9,817 bases of DNA from an uncultured Lachnospiraceae bacterium (lineage in GTDB: Bacteria > Bacillota > Clostridia > Lachnospirales > Lachnospiraceae), in the NCBI GenBank assembly GCA_910586725.1, contig CAJUJL010000066.1, positions 1-9,817 of the forward strand, read 5' to 3'. Shown here one piece after another: positions 1-7,129 of this stretch. Under the pieces are notes generated by a model, which saw only the letters and a program-made list of their open reading frames with translations, did not search any database and was not told where the DNA came from. Position numbers and translations under genes: made by a program. Numbering within the stretch: position 1 is the first letter of the stretch; each line of letters starts with the position of its first letter.

Positions 1-50
1 ATACCGCGCTGTCCCTCTAAAATCGTGTCCAGCTGTTCAAACTGTGTCAT
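1..50 (-). CDS. 5' end of a probable AbiEi-type antitoxin / regulator (partial, runs off left edge)
   Basis: Only 16 complete codons are in the window, reading MTQFEQLDTILEGQRG from an ATG at 50-48. An AAGGAAG ribosome site lies 7 bases upstream, and a consensus-like -10 box sits inside an inverted repeat. The residue pattern M-x-QFEQLD-x-ILE-xx-RG matches my recollection of the N-terminal helix of AbiEi-family antitoxins in Firmicutes. These are winged-helix DNA-binding proteins that repress their own operon and counter the AbiEii nucleotidyltransferase toxin, normally the next gene. Partner and C-terminal domain would lie left of the window. The gene start is well supported by ribosome site and promoter; the family call rests on a very short stretch and is tentative. 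Another small helix-turn-helix protein is possible. Confidence 0.5.
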   Translation of the reverse strand, partial: MTQFEQLDTILEGQRG

Positions 51-58
51 GCTGTTAC

Positions 59-102
59 TTCCTTTCGTGCTACCATTATACACGATTGTAGCACGAAAGG
101 AA
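59..102 (-). promoter_or_regulatory. Promoter inside a perfect 15-bp inverted repeat (candidate autoregulatory operator)
   Basis: Arms 59-73 (ttcctttcgtgctac) and 88-102 (gtagcacgaaaggaa) are perfect inverted repeats with a 14-bp spacer. The spacer holds a TATAAT -10 box for the leftward gene (75-80, minus strand). The -35 region falls in the outer arm and is weak (TTTCCT at 98-103, 17-bp spacing). A protein bound to both arms would cover the promoter, fitting negative autoregulation as described for AbiEi antitoxins. An 8-bp piece of the spacer (80-87) also recurs inverted at 21-28, inside the coding region, which may be chance. Confidence 0.6.
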
Positions 103-123
103 ATAGCGGCAAAAAGAAAAAAA

Positions 124-273
124 TCAGGATCTCCGTACGACAACGCCCCTATGGAAAGGCATTTCAACACACTGAAAAATGAATGCGTCAATCTGTACTT
201 CCTTTTCGGTCACGTTCATGAACCAGGCGCAGGACATAACGGAACAGTCAGGGCAGCAAACGCCTTAGAATAG
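124..273 (+). pseudogene. Remnant of an IS3-family transposase (C-terminal part of the DDE domain)
   Basis: The peptide SGSPYDNAPMERHFNTLKNE and the following CVNLY (124-201) match the conserved region around the last catalytic glutamate of IS3-family OrfB transposases (YDNA-P-E-F-x-TLKNE). In an intact element the reading continues with a YNxxRPH motif and an EA-rich end; here homology stops after about 27 codons and unrelated sequence leads to a stop at 271-273. Upstream, the frame stays open to base 25 but runs through the antisense of the neighbouring promoter, so that part is not transposase. No terminal repeats or target duplication were found. It is a decayed fragment and cannot be active. 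Confidence 0.7.
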
Positions 274-295
274 ATAAAGGCTCTGCTGTTTTTTT
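254..295 (+). terminator. Rho-independent terminator
   Basis: CAGCA (254-258) pairs with TGCTG (284-288) and GCCTT (262-266) pairs with AAGGC (277-281), around a small internal loop, followed directly by seven T (289-295). It would stop rightward transcription from the transposase remnant or left flank and so insulate the TetR promoter that begins 32 bases further on. Confidence 0.6.
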
Positions 296-326
296 AATCA
301 TGCGACAGCGTTTTTGAAAATACATC

Positions 327-386
327 TTGACGTTTGCCTGCGCATGGTGTATTATCTATATGACTAATATAGTATTTTGAGTCATA
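327..386 (+). promoter_or_regulatory. Sigma-A promoter of the TetR gene with a candidate operator
   Basis: TTGACG (327-332) and TATTAT (350-355) are separated by exactly 17 bp, a near-consensus vegetative promoter. Just downstream, TATGACT (359-365) and AGTCATA (380-386) form a perfect 7-bp inverted repeat with a 14-bp spacer, placed across the start of the transcript. That position suits repression by the TetR protein encoded next. Ribosome site AAGGGAG (388-394) follows, 8 bases before the ATG. The promoter is seen directly; the operator role is inferred. Confidence 0.7.
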
Positions 387-402
387 CAAGGGAGAAAACG
401 AT

Positions 403-981
403 ATGGCAAAAAGTTTTACAAAACGAGAAAAAGAAAACATCAAAAGAAGTTTACAGGAAGCCTGTAAGCAGAGTTGGACACAGTATGGCTATAAGAAAAC
501 AAGTGTCGATGACCTTTGCAAACAGGCAGGAATCTCAAAAGGGGCATTTTATCTGTTCTTTGAATCGAAAGAGGCGCTCTTTTGCGAGGTATTGTGTTTT
601 GTACAGGAACAAATCTGCAATGCGGCATCAGAGGTAATTGAAAAACACCAAAATAAGTATGGTGTTGCAAAAGCCTTAAAGCTCATTTATCGGGAATATG
701 ATAAAAACAATTTTCTGTACGATTCGAACAGTACGGATTTTACAATTTTGACGAACAAGTTATCAGAGGAACAGGCAAAAAAAATCGAAAAATCCAATCA
801 AATGAGCCAACATCTTTTTTTCAGCCAGCCGTATTTGAAATTTAAAGTTGATGCAGATTTTGCAATGTCCGTTATTTACTCGCTAATTATGAATATCAAA
901 AATAAAGATATTCTTCCACACAATCATATAGAAACCTTTGATTTTATGGTCGACCATTTGATTGACAGTTTGTATGAATAG
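403..981 (+). CDS. TetR/AcrR-family transcriptional regulator
   Basis: A 192-residue protein of normal TetR length. The N-terminal helix-turn-helix is clear at about residues 33-60, with TSVDDLCKQAGISKGAFYLF and the conserved F-ESKEALF that begins helix 4. The C-terminal ligand and dimer domain (about 65-192) is diverged and gives no hint of ligand. TetR proteins usually repress their own and neighbouring genes until a small molecule binds. The start is fixed by an AAGGGAG site 8 bases upstream. The DUF4180 gene follows 55 bases later in the same direction with no terminator between, so the two are probably co-transcribed and the DUF4180 protein is a likely target of this regulator. Confidence 0.9.
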   Translation: MAKSFTKREKENIKRSLQEACKQSWTQYGYKKTSVDDLCKQAGISKGAFYLFFESKEALFCEVLCFVQEQICNAASEVIEKHQNKYGVAKALKLIYREYDKNNFLYDSNSTDFTILTNKLSEEQAKKIEKSNQMSQHLFFSQPYLKFKVDADFAMSVIYSLIMNIKNKDILPHNHIETFDFMVDHLIDSLYE

Positions 982-1036
982 CAGGAGGCTGTCAAAAGCC
1001 GTTGTTCCAATGATTCAAAATGGATGGAGGTAAAAA

Positions 1037-1405
1037 ATGAAAACAGAAGTTATAAAGAAAAATAATACAGAGGCCGCAGTTGTAAGCAGTGATGAACTGC
1101 TGATTACAGACGTCCAGTCGGCATTGGATTTGATTATGACAATAAAATATGAAACAGGCTGCACAAATATTGCCGTAAACAAAGAAGCGATTGTAAACGA
1201 TTTCTTTGTCCTGAGTACTTGTCTGGCAGGAGAAATATTGCAAAAGTTCATCAACTATGGCGTGAGATTTGCTGTATACGGCGATTTTTCAAATTATACC
1301 AGTAAGCCGTTAAAGGATTTTATAGATGAGAGCAATAAAGGAAAAGATATTTACTTTCAGTCTGCCGCTTCCCTTGCGGTTGACAAACTCACCGGATGTG
1401 CCTAG
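1037..1405 (+). CDS. DUF4180 domain protein
   Basis: A 122-residue soluble protein covering the whole DUF4180 family length. Recognisable blocks are SSDELLITDVQSALDL (17-32), the NKEAIVNDFF-VLS segment (48-60), LAGEILQKF (63-71) and the C-terminal GDFSNYTSKPLKDFI-ESNKGKDI (82-105). The ribosome site GGAGG (1026-1030) lies 6 bases before the ATG. It has no signal peptide or membrane segment. The biochemical role of the family is, to my knowledge, not established; alternating strands and helices are reminiscent of STAS-like folds, but that is only an impression. It follows a TetR regulator, an arrangement I recall as common in Firmicutes and suggestive of a stress- or drug-induced function. Confidence 0.85.
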   Translation: MKTEVIKKNNTEAAVVSSDELLITDVQSALDLIMTIKYETGCTNIAVNKEAIVNDFFVLSTCLAGEILQKFINYGVRFAVYGDFSNYTSKPLKDFIDESNKGKDIYFQSAASLAVDKLTGCA

Positions 1406-1514
1406 AACAAAAAAGACAGCCCGAACGCTGATTTACAGGAGGCAGCTTGCAATTCAGACAGACGCCCTGAAAGACAGCTCCCTTTTTCTTTTTTCGGCTG
1501 CGGAAAGTAACGCG

Positions 1515-2855
1515 TTAATCCATCTTCCGTGGGATGTCCTTTGAATGCTGTGGAATGATCAGCAGCACATAGAGAACAAATACATTCCCCTGCGTCTCAA
1601 TACTCATGGCGCCTCCATACTTTTCAGCAACTGTTTTTACATTTGATAAGCCCGTTCCTTTTTTAAACGCGCCTTTTCCATGGAAGCTGTTTCGGACTTC
1701 CATCATAAAAAAATCTCCCTGTATACGCCCGGACACATGGATGTATTTCTCTGCATCGGCTCCAAGGTCTTTACAGGCATGGATTGCATTATCCAAAGCA
1801 TTTGAGAGGACAATGCAAAGATCAATATCCCGCAGACCGCAAGGATATGGCAAAAAGAGAGAGCAGCTCACGTCTATCCCCATATTTTTTGCAATCCCCA
1901 ATTTATTTCCCACCAGAATATCCGCTGCCGGATTATTGGTACCGCAGGGAAACGACATTTCTTCCGCCATATCCTCCATATCCTCAATATAGCCTGCGGC
2001 CTCCTCCTGTTTTCCGCTTTTTAAAAGCTTTTTCACCACTGCAATGTGGTTTCTTATATCATGGCGAAACGATTTTGTCCTGTCATAACGCATCTTCGCT
2101 TCCTCCACATACTGATTCAGGAAATGCTCTTCCTGTTCCAATAACGACAATTCTGTGTCAAGACGGAACGCCCGCAGAAGTTTCTGATACACAAACAAAA
2201 CGCAAAACAAACTGAAAAGCCCCAGAAAAGGAATGACAAACAGATACCAGTGACGAAACAGATAACCCGTAAATCCATCGTCCGCCAGGACCTCCTGCCG
2301 GGATTCAAACGCAATCGAACTGATATACTCACCCATAATAAATATCATCAGTATCGGAATGAAAACCAGAAAGATTTGCTGCATTTCCGCTGCGGTATGG
2401 CAGGAAAAATAACGATACACCATAAAATAACAAACCCCTGTCAACGCCAGCGACGCGGCCTCGCCAGACAGCATGACCGCGACGCCGGCCGTACTATGGA
2501 AAACGGCGGGCCTCCACGCGTACAGAAAAAACGTCAGGGAATTCACAATCTCATAACAGAGCAGCATGATTTCAGCCGTCAGAACCGCATACAAAACAGA
2601 AGCCTTAAAACCCGCGCGGCAGACAAAAATTCCGTATGCCATAAGAAGAAAGACAAGCGCCGCAAAGCCAAGTATCGTTCCATCCGGAACAAAATCGTTG
2701 ACAATCACAGCGCCTGTGGCAAACAGCAAATAAAAAGGAGGCCATACTTTCTTCTTCAGGATTTTTGAAAGGAAATAAAACTGAGCCGAAATCTCTGTAA
2801 CGCCCATAACATAAATATTGAAAAAATCGAAATACTCTGCCATTTGACACCCCAT
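1515..2855 (-). CDS. GHKL (AgrC/CitA-type) membrane sensor histidine kinase
   Basis: A 446-residue kinase. Residues 1-225 are hydrophobic with about six membrane segments (near 14-30, 38-55, 59-79, 84-105, 125-148, 159-180 and 202-224), the usual sensor of the HPK10/AgrC class that detects peptides. A linker coiled coil (about 226-258) leads to the phosphoacceptor motif SFRHDIRNH with His265. The ATP-binding part has the N-box SNALDNA (Asn352, Asn356) and the G-box KKGTGLSNVKTVAEKYGG (398-415). It starts 12 bases after the LytTR regulator's stop codon, so the two form an operon and a cognate pair. The ATG at 2855 has AAGAGG 8 bases upstream; a second ATG at codon 5 is possible. The signal is unknown: no AgrB or AgrD gene is in the window. 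Confidence 0.9.
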   Translation of the reverse strand: MGCQMAEYFDFFNIYVMGVTEISAQFYFLSKILKKKVWPPFYLLFATGAVIVNDFVPDGTILGFAALVFLLMAYGIFVCRAGFKASVLYAVLTAEIMLLCYEIVNSLTFFLYAWRPAVFHSTAGVAVMLSGEAASLALTGVCYFMVYRYFSCHTAAEMQQIFLVFIPILMIFIMGEYISSIAFESRQEVLADDGFTGYLFRHWYLFVIPFLGLFSLFCVLFVYQKLLRAFRLDTELSLLEQEEHFLNQYVEEAKMRYDRTKSFRHDIRNHIAVVKKLLKSGKQEEAAGYIEDMEDMAEEMSFPCGTNNPAADILVGNKLGIAKNMGIDVSCSLFLPYPCGLRDIDLCIVLSNALDNAIHACKDLGADAEKYIHVSGRIQGDFFMMEVRNSFHGKGAFKKGTGLSNVKTVAEKYGGAMSIETQGNVFVLYVLLIIPQHSKDIPRKMD

Positions 2856-2867
2856 ACGTAAAACCTC

Positions 2868-3572
2868 TTACCTGTTCTTCATATACTGCAAAACCACATT
2901 GGAAAACTCTTTGATTCGCAGACGTGATACAGGAATTTCTTTCCCATTATCCATATATGCAATCCCGTTCTTATATCCTTTCAAATGCTTCAGATTGATG
3001 AGATAGCTCCTGTGGCACCGGAAAAAATAATCTTTCAGTTTCGCTTCCAGATGTTCCATCCGCTCATAATAATCAATGATTTCCGAGGAAACCAGGTTCA
3101 AATATATTTTCCGGTCTATGCTCTCACAAAAAACAATCTCATCCTTGGGGATAATGCATCCCTCATATCCCTTTTTCACAAACAGACTGTCTTCGCAGTC
3201 ATTTTCCATGGAAGCGCAAAGACGCTTCATTGTTTTCTCAAACTGCTTCTCTTCCACCGGCTTGACCAGGTAATCGTAGGCCTGCACCTCAAAAGACTGA
3301 AACACCATCTCTTTCAGCACCGTTATAAAAATCAAAAATCCCCGGAATTTGTCTGCTCTCAGCCTCCTTGCCGCTTCCATGCCGTCTATGCCCTGCATCT
3401 GAATATCCAAAAACAGGATGTCTATCCGCCCGTTGTATTTCAGCAGTTCTTCGCCGCCGGAAAACGTCCGGATACTGATTTCCCTGTTCTTTTTACGGAA
3501 AAAATCGGAGGCCATTGACTTTATATGATCGGACATATGTTTTTCATCATCGCAGATTACAATATGAATCAA
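2868..3572 (-). CDS. LytTR-family response regulator (AgrA-like)
   Basis: A 234-residue regulator. The receiver domain (1-120) has the acidic pair Asp8-Asp9, phosphoacceptor Asp56 in ILFLDIQM, Thr84 and Lys104 in YLVKP. The LytTR DNA-binding domain (about 130-230) contains the family signature FFRCHRSYLINL (183-194) and PVSRL. The start is TTG (3572-3570): a strong GAGGAGG site sits 7 bases upstream, and the protein begins MIHIVICDDE at the normal place for this fold; the only nearby ATG is out of frame. It should be phosphorylated by the GHKL kinase encoded directly downstream. LytTR proteins bind pairs of direct repeats, and such a pair lies upstream of this gene (3682-3712), suggesting autoregulation. 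Confidence 0.92.
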   Translation of the reverse strand: MIHIVICDDEKHMSDHIKSMASDFFRKKNREISIRTFSGGEELLKYNGRIDILFLDIQMQGIDGMEAARRLRADKFRGFLIFITVLKEMVFQSFEVQAYDYLVKPVEEKQFEKTMKRLCASMENDCEDSLFVKKGYEGCIIPKDEIVFCESIDRKIYLNLVSSEIIDYYERMEHLEAKLKDYFFRCHRSYLINLKHLKGYKNGIAYMDNGKEIPVSRLRIKEFSNVVLQYMKNR

Positions 3573-3600
3573 CGGGACACCTCCTCTTCATAGTAAATCC

Positions 3601-3627
3601 GGCGGCAAAACACAAATGTTTGCCGCC
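3601..3627 (-). other. Strong GC-rich hairpin in the leader of the LytTR regulator mRNA
   Basis: GGCGGCAAA (3601-3609) and TTTGCCGCC (3619-3627) form a perfect 9-bp stem with a 9-base loop. It lies between the predicted transcript start (near 3639) and the ribosome site, ending about 15 bases before the latter. No T-run follows on either strand, so it is not a standard terminator. It could stabilise the mRNA or act as a protein-binding or processing site; that is inference. Confidence 0.5.
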
Positions 3628-3645
3628 GCCACAGACATACATTTT

Positions 3646-3674
3646 ATTATAGTCTGTCTAAAATATCAAATTTA
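3646..3674 (-). promoter_or_regulatory. Candidate promoter of the LytTR regulator-kinase operon
   Basis: A perfect TATAAT (3646-3651, minus strand) has a poor -35 hexamer, TAAATT (3669-3674), at 17 bp. A weak -35 is expected for a promoter that needs an activator. A 6-bp inverted repeat ACAGAC/GTCTGT (3631-3636, 3652-3657) brackets the -10 box. The direct repeats at 3682-3712 sit immediately upstream. Confidence 0.5.
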
Positions 3675-3681
3675 TTGCCGT

Positions 3682-3712
3682 GAAATGTTTCTCTGCCGCC
3701 GCCAAATGTTCC
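3682..3712 (-). promoter_or_regulatory. Pair of direct repeats spaced 21 bp, candidate LytTR binding site
   Basis: On the plus strand, AAATGTTTC (3683-3691) and AAATGTTCC (3704-3712) are 9-bp direct repeats with a 12-bp gap, so they recur every 21 bp, two turns of DNA. AgrA and other LytTR regulators bind 9-10 bp direct repeats with just this spacing. The pair lies about 44-73 bases before the predicted transcript start, right upstream of the weak -35. A third copy, AAATGTTTG, is at 3614-3622 within the leader hairpin region. Confidence 0.5.
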
Positions 3713-3754
3713 GTCTGTACAGCTCCAGAAGTTTTTACATTTTATGCCGTCCGC

Positions 3755-6415
3755 TTAATCTTCCAGGCGAAGCCTTTCTACAATCGTCTGCTTTGCCAAA
3801 CTTCGATAACAAAACAGCGGCAGCAAAATCCCAAAGGCGGCAAACACAGGAATTACAACGATGACAGGCAGCAGCGTAAAGCGATACGTAAAAAACCAGA
3901 ACATGCCGCCGACTACGGTTTTAACCAAATATCCCAGCGCAAAACACAGGACCGCAGAACATACGACGGCAAATATTCCATAGAGCAATCCCTCGCAAAT
4001 CAGCATCCGCTTCAACTGCTTTCCCGTCATTCCGATTGACTGCAGCATGGCAAACTCTCTCTTTCGCACAGAAATGGAAGTCAGAATCGCATTGAAAAAA
4101 TTCAAAACGCCAATCAGTCCAATGATAAAACTAAGACCCGCGCCAACAATCAAAAACATCGTTCGATACCCGTCAAACGCCTCCGTATAGCGGCTTTTTG
4201 ACTCAAAGTCAAGGACGGGATTGACACGCTCCGTATAATTTTGTAAAAAGTTTTGCATAGACGACAGATTTTCTTTCTCCGTGTTAAATAAATAAGACAT
4301 CACATCTGCGCTCTTTCTGTCTCTTTGATAGACGTCCGCATTTAAAACAAACTGATGATCTCCGTAAAAGCGGTAGCCCATGGCCTGTTTTACCGTAACA
4401 CAGGCAGCCACTTCATAAGAAACATCCTGATATTCCTTCTCTTTCGCAACGATTTCCCCCTCATAAACATCAACCTGATCCTCCGGAATCACCTCGCCTG
4501 TTTTCACATCCAGATATTCCCATTCATAAACATAGCGGACTTTCACGGTATCCCCTACTTTTGCCCACTGCGATCCTTCGATCGCCGCGCCATAATCATC
4601 TCCCGTATAAACGGCTGCAATTGCATTTTTTTCAGAATCATATAAATCCGCAATGTCTCCCTCAAAAACATTCAGCTGGCTCAAAGGATACTCCTCCATA
4701 CCGTAAAACGCCGCGTTAATCTTAACTTTGCCGTCCGCGTCGCGCTCTTCTTCCGCCAGCATTTCTTCTAACATCTCAGGCTCCATTCCACGATAATACT
4801 CGCGGTATAAATCCTCCGTGACATATTCCATAACGCCAAGGCGGTTTGCATAAATGCGTCCGCTCTCGGTAATTCCCCCCTCTGCTTCTACGGCGGCAAT
4901 GTCCTCCTGCGGCACTGCCTCTTCGGAGCCTTGATAATGATACTGAAAATAAGCGGCGTCTCCTAAGATAAAGTCCGAAACCACCCATTTTTCCAGAAAT
5001 TTGTCCATGTCAAATCCTAAAGCAAACGTATAGGTAGCCTGTAAAAGCACAACTGCCAGAGACAGGGAAATAACCACAAGAAATGTTTTCTTTTTGTTTC
5101 TTCCAAGGTTCGCCCGCGCCATCCGAATCACATTTGTCCTGCCGCTTTTTCGTTTTTTTATTTTTTTCCCACATAAAACGTCCGTATAACGAACCGCTTC
5201 CACCGGAGATACTTTGGACGCCATTCTGCCGGGCTTAGCGCAGGAAAGAAGCACGGTAGCCAGTGAAAATGCCGCTGCTCCGATAAAAATTCCCGGACGA
5301 AACACCTGATATGTTTTACTGTTATTCATAGAAGATATGATAAGAGGCGCTAAAATTATCCCGGAGCAATAGCCAAGCACAAGCCCAATGGGAATTCCCA
5401 AGACAGAAAGCAAAATACCCTGGCGGCGGATCATCCTTTTGATTTGTTTTGCGGTGGTCCCGATCGTCTTTAGCAGTCCGTAAAAACGAATATCCCCGCT
5501 GACCGATATTTGAAAAATGTTATAAATAATCAAATATCCGGTCATAACAATCAAAAAAATAAAAACTGCAGACCCGACAATCATTTCAACATCATATTTT
5601 TCCGACATCTGCGCCGCCGTGTAACCCCAATTGACCCCAATGCCAATATAATTTTCTTTCATGCGATCTTCTGCCTGATACCCGTGACTGCCTAAAATTT
5701 GCAGCAAATCCTGTTCGATGTGCCGACTGCTGTCGAAAAGAACATCCAAAGACCAGGTTCCCGTTGCGTTCGCATCGTCCGTAAAGTCCACCGGATGTTC
5801 CGTTACTACTGCATCCACATAAGATTTCGAAACAATCGCCATGCTTGCGGAACTGGCCGCGTCAAATTCCCACCAGCCGGAAAGCACAAACGTATCGGTA
5901 ATCTCTTCTTTGTTTTCACCGCCGATTTCATAGGTCATAGTAATCTTTCTGCCGATTTCCGGTTCGATTCCAAGACATTTGAGCGCCCTGGTATCACAGG
6001 CAATCTGCTTTGTGCCCTCCTGCGGCTCTGCGCCGTATTCGGGAGTGCAAAAGCTATATTTGCAGTAATTCTCGTCCATATAAGATATTTCCGCATGGAC
6101 TTTACGAAATTCTTCCCCCGCTGCTCTGCCAAGCATCAGACGGCTGCCCGATTCCCGTATCCCGTCGTCTTGTTCCAATAATTCTTTTTGCTCTAACGTC
6201 AGATTCTTAAATCCGCCATGAAAGCTGCTTCCCACCTGACGAAACGTCTGCTGTTCCGAAGTATAAAGCATCGTTTCCGTAATGGTAAAAAGAGCTGTAA
6301 ACAACAATGTTGTCAAAGCAATCGCAAACACGGCAACCATATTTCGCACACGATTTGTCTGCAGGCTTCTTTTTGATAATTTCGCAATGATTTTTTGGCT
6401 TCTCACCCGAATCAT
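3755..6415 (-). CDS. ABC transporter permease with two FtsX-type modules
   Basis: An 886-residue membrane protein made of two similar halves. Each half has one N-terminal membrane helix, a long extracytoplasmic region, then three helices: helix near 26-48, loop 50-275, helices 278-300, 332-360 and 374-392; then helix 443-467, loop 470-750, helices 753-777, 805-831 and 848-870. The FtsX domains carry the usual LKTIG-T-KQIKRM (315-328) and LQSIGMTGKQLKRM (791-804) cytoplasmic coupling segments and a PVEAVR end (404-409). Eight helices with two large outer domains differ from the ten-helix BceB layout. The start codon overlaps the stop of the ATPase gene (ATGA), with GGGAGGTGAG upstream, so translation is coupled. 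Substrate unknown; a peptide, lipid-active antimicrobial or lipoprotein-type cargo is plausible from the neighbouring sensors. Confidence 0.92.
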   Translation of the reverse strand: MIRVRSQKIIAKLSKRSLQTNRVRNMVAVFAIALTTLLFTALFTITETMLYTSEQQTFRQVGSSFHGGFKNLTLEQKELLEQDDGIRESGSRLMLGRAAGEEFRKVHAEISYMDENYCKYSFCTPEYGAEPQEGTKQIACDTRALKCLGIEPEIGRKITMTYEIGGENKEEITDTFVLSGWWEFDAASSASMAIVSKSYVDAVVTEHPVDFTDDANATGTWSLDVLFDSSRHIEQDLLQILGSHGYQAEDRMKENYIGIGVNWGYTAAQMSEKYDVEMIVGSAVFIFLIVMTGYLIIYNIFQISVSGDIRFYGLLKTIGTTAKQIKRMIRRQGILLSVLGIPIGLVLGYCSGIILAPLIISSMNNSKTYQVFRPGIFIGAAAFSLATVLLSCAKPGRMASKVSPVEAVRYTDVLCGKKIKKRKSGRTNVIRMARANLGRNKKKTFLVVISLSLAVVLLQATYTFALGFDMDKFLEKWVVSDFILGDAAYFQYHYQGSEEAVPQEDIAAVEAEGGITESGRIYANRLGVMEYVTEDLYREYYRGMEPEMLEEMLAEEERDADGKVKINAAFYGMEEYPLSQLNVFEGDIADLYDSEKNAIAAVYTGDDYGAAIEGSQWAKVGDTVKVRYVYEWEYLDVKTGEVIPEDQVDVYEGEIVAKEKEYQDVSYEVAACVTVKQAMGYRFYGDHQFVLNADVYQRDRKSADVMSYLFNTEKENLSSMQNFLQNYTERVNPVLDFESKSRYTEAFDGYRTMFLIVGAGLSFIIGLIGVLNFFNAILTSISVRKREFAMLQSIGMTGKQLKRMLICEGLLYGIFAVVCSAVLCFALGYLVKTVVGGMFWFFTYRFTLLPVIVVIPVFAAFGILLPLFCYRSLAKQTIVERLRLED

Positions 6416-7089
6416 TCCTGCTCACCTCCCAAAATCCTGCCATCCTCAATGCGGATCATGCGGTCGGAAAGCTGCGCAATTTCTTCGTTGTGCGTAATCA
6501 TAACAATTGTCTGGCCAAATTTCTGACTGGTAACTTTGAGAAGTCCCATCACATCCTGGCTGGTGCGCGTGTCCAGGTTTCCCGTCGGCTCATCCGCCAG
6601 AATAATCGCGGGCTTTGCAGCGAGAGCCCTTGCAATCGCCACTCTCTGCTGCTGGCCGCCGGAAAGCTGGCCGGGCAGATTATTCAGCTTACTTTCTATG
6701 CCAAGGGTCTTTATAATCTCCGAAACATAGTTTTCGTCAATCGTATTTCCATCCAGCTGAATTGGCAATACAATATTTTCATAGACATTTAAGACAGGGA
6801 CCAGATTATAATTTTGAAAAACAAAACCTATTTTTCTGCGCCTAAAAATCGTAAGCGCCTCATCCTTTAATGTGAAAAGGGATTTACCGTCTACCATCAC
6901 ATCTCCCGCTGTCGGACGGTCCAAACCGCCTAACATATGCAAAAGCGTTGATTTTCCACTGCCGGAAGTACCGACAACCGCAATAAATTCCCCGCGCTCT
7001 ACGTCAAGGTTCACGCACCGCAGCGCATAAACGGCTGTTTCTCCGGACCCATACACTTTCTGCAAATTTTTTGTCTCTAATATCGTCAT
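6412..7089 (-). CDS. ABC transporter ATP-binding protein (MacB/LolD/BceA-like)
   Basis: A 225-residue ATPase with every nucleotide-binding motif intact: Walker A GTSGSGKST (40-48), Q-loop Gln92 in VFQNYNL, signature LSGGQQQRV (142-150), Walker B AIILADEP (161-168), D-loop GNLD and switch His200. This subgroup drives mechanotransmission-type exporters with FtsX permeases, matching the next gene, which it overlaps by 4 bases. The start is set at the ATG at 7089 because AGGAGG lies 8 bases upstream and the product begins MTILETKNL as the family does. A longer reading from 7134 would add 15 residues without a ribosome site and would begin inside the candidate -10 box. Confidence 0.94.
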   Translation of the reverse strand: MTILETKNLQKVYGSGETAVYALRCVNLDVERGEFIAVVGTSGSGKSTLLHMLGGLDRPTAGDVMVDGKSLFTLKDEALTIFRRRKIGFVFQNYNLVPVLNVYENIVLPIQLDGNTIDENYVSEIIKTLGIESKLNNLPGQLSGGQQQRVAIARALAAKPAIILADEPTGNLDTRTSQDVMGLLKVTSQKFGQTIVMITHNEEIAQLSDRMIRIEDGRILGGEQE

Positions 7090-7129
7090 TCTTATGTCCT
7101 CCTGTTTGTATCTTTTTTCTGTGATACTA

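Noticed and set aside
25..273. An open frame that could be read as one 82-residue protein
   Set aside because: Its first third is antisense to the leftward gene's start and promoter repeat, and only codons from 124 on match a transposase; it has no ribosome site.
1406..1514. Terminators for the converging DUF4180 and kinase genes
   Set aside because: There are T-runs on both strands, but the best stem before them is only about 4 bp (around CAGC/GCTG), too weak to call.
3601..3660. The GC-rich hairpin as a terminator for the permease gene
   Set aside because: Neither strand has a T-run after the stem; the hairpin is 128 bases beyond the permease stop and within the next gene's predicted leader.
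3573..3754. A hidden AgrD-like peptide gene beside the AgrCA-like pair
   Set aside because: I found no short frame with a ribosome site and a precursor-like layout; the region is explained by promoter, repeats and hairpin.
5699..6181. Long open frames on the plus strand opposite the permease and kinases
   Set aside because: They lie fully antisense to genes with intact domains, lack ribosome sites and show no recognisable motifs.
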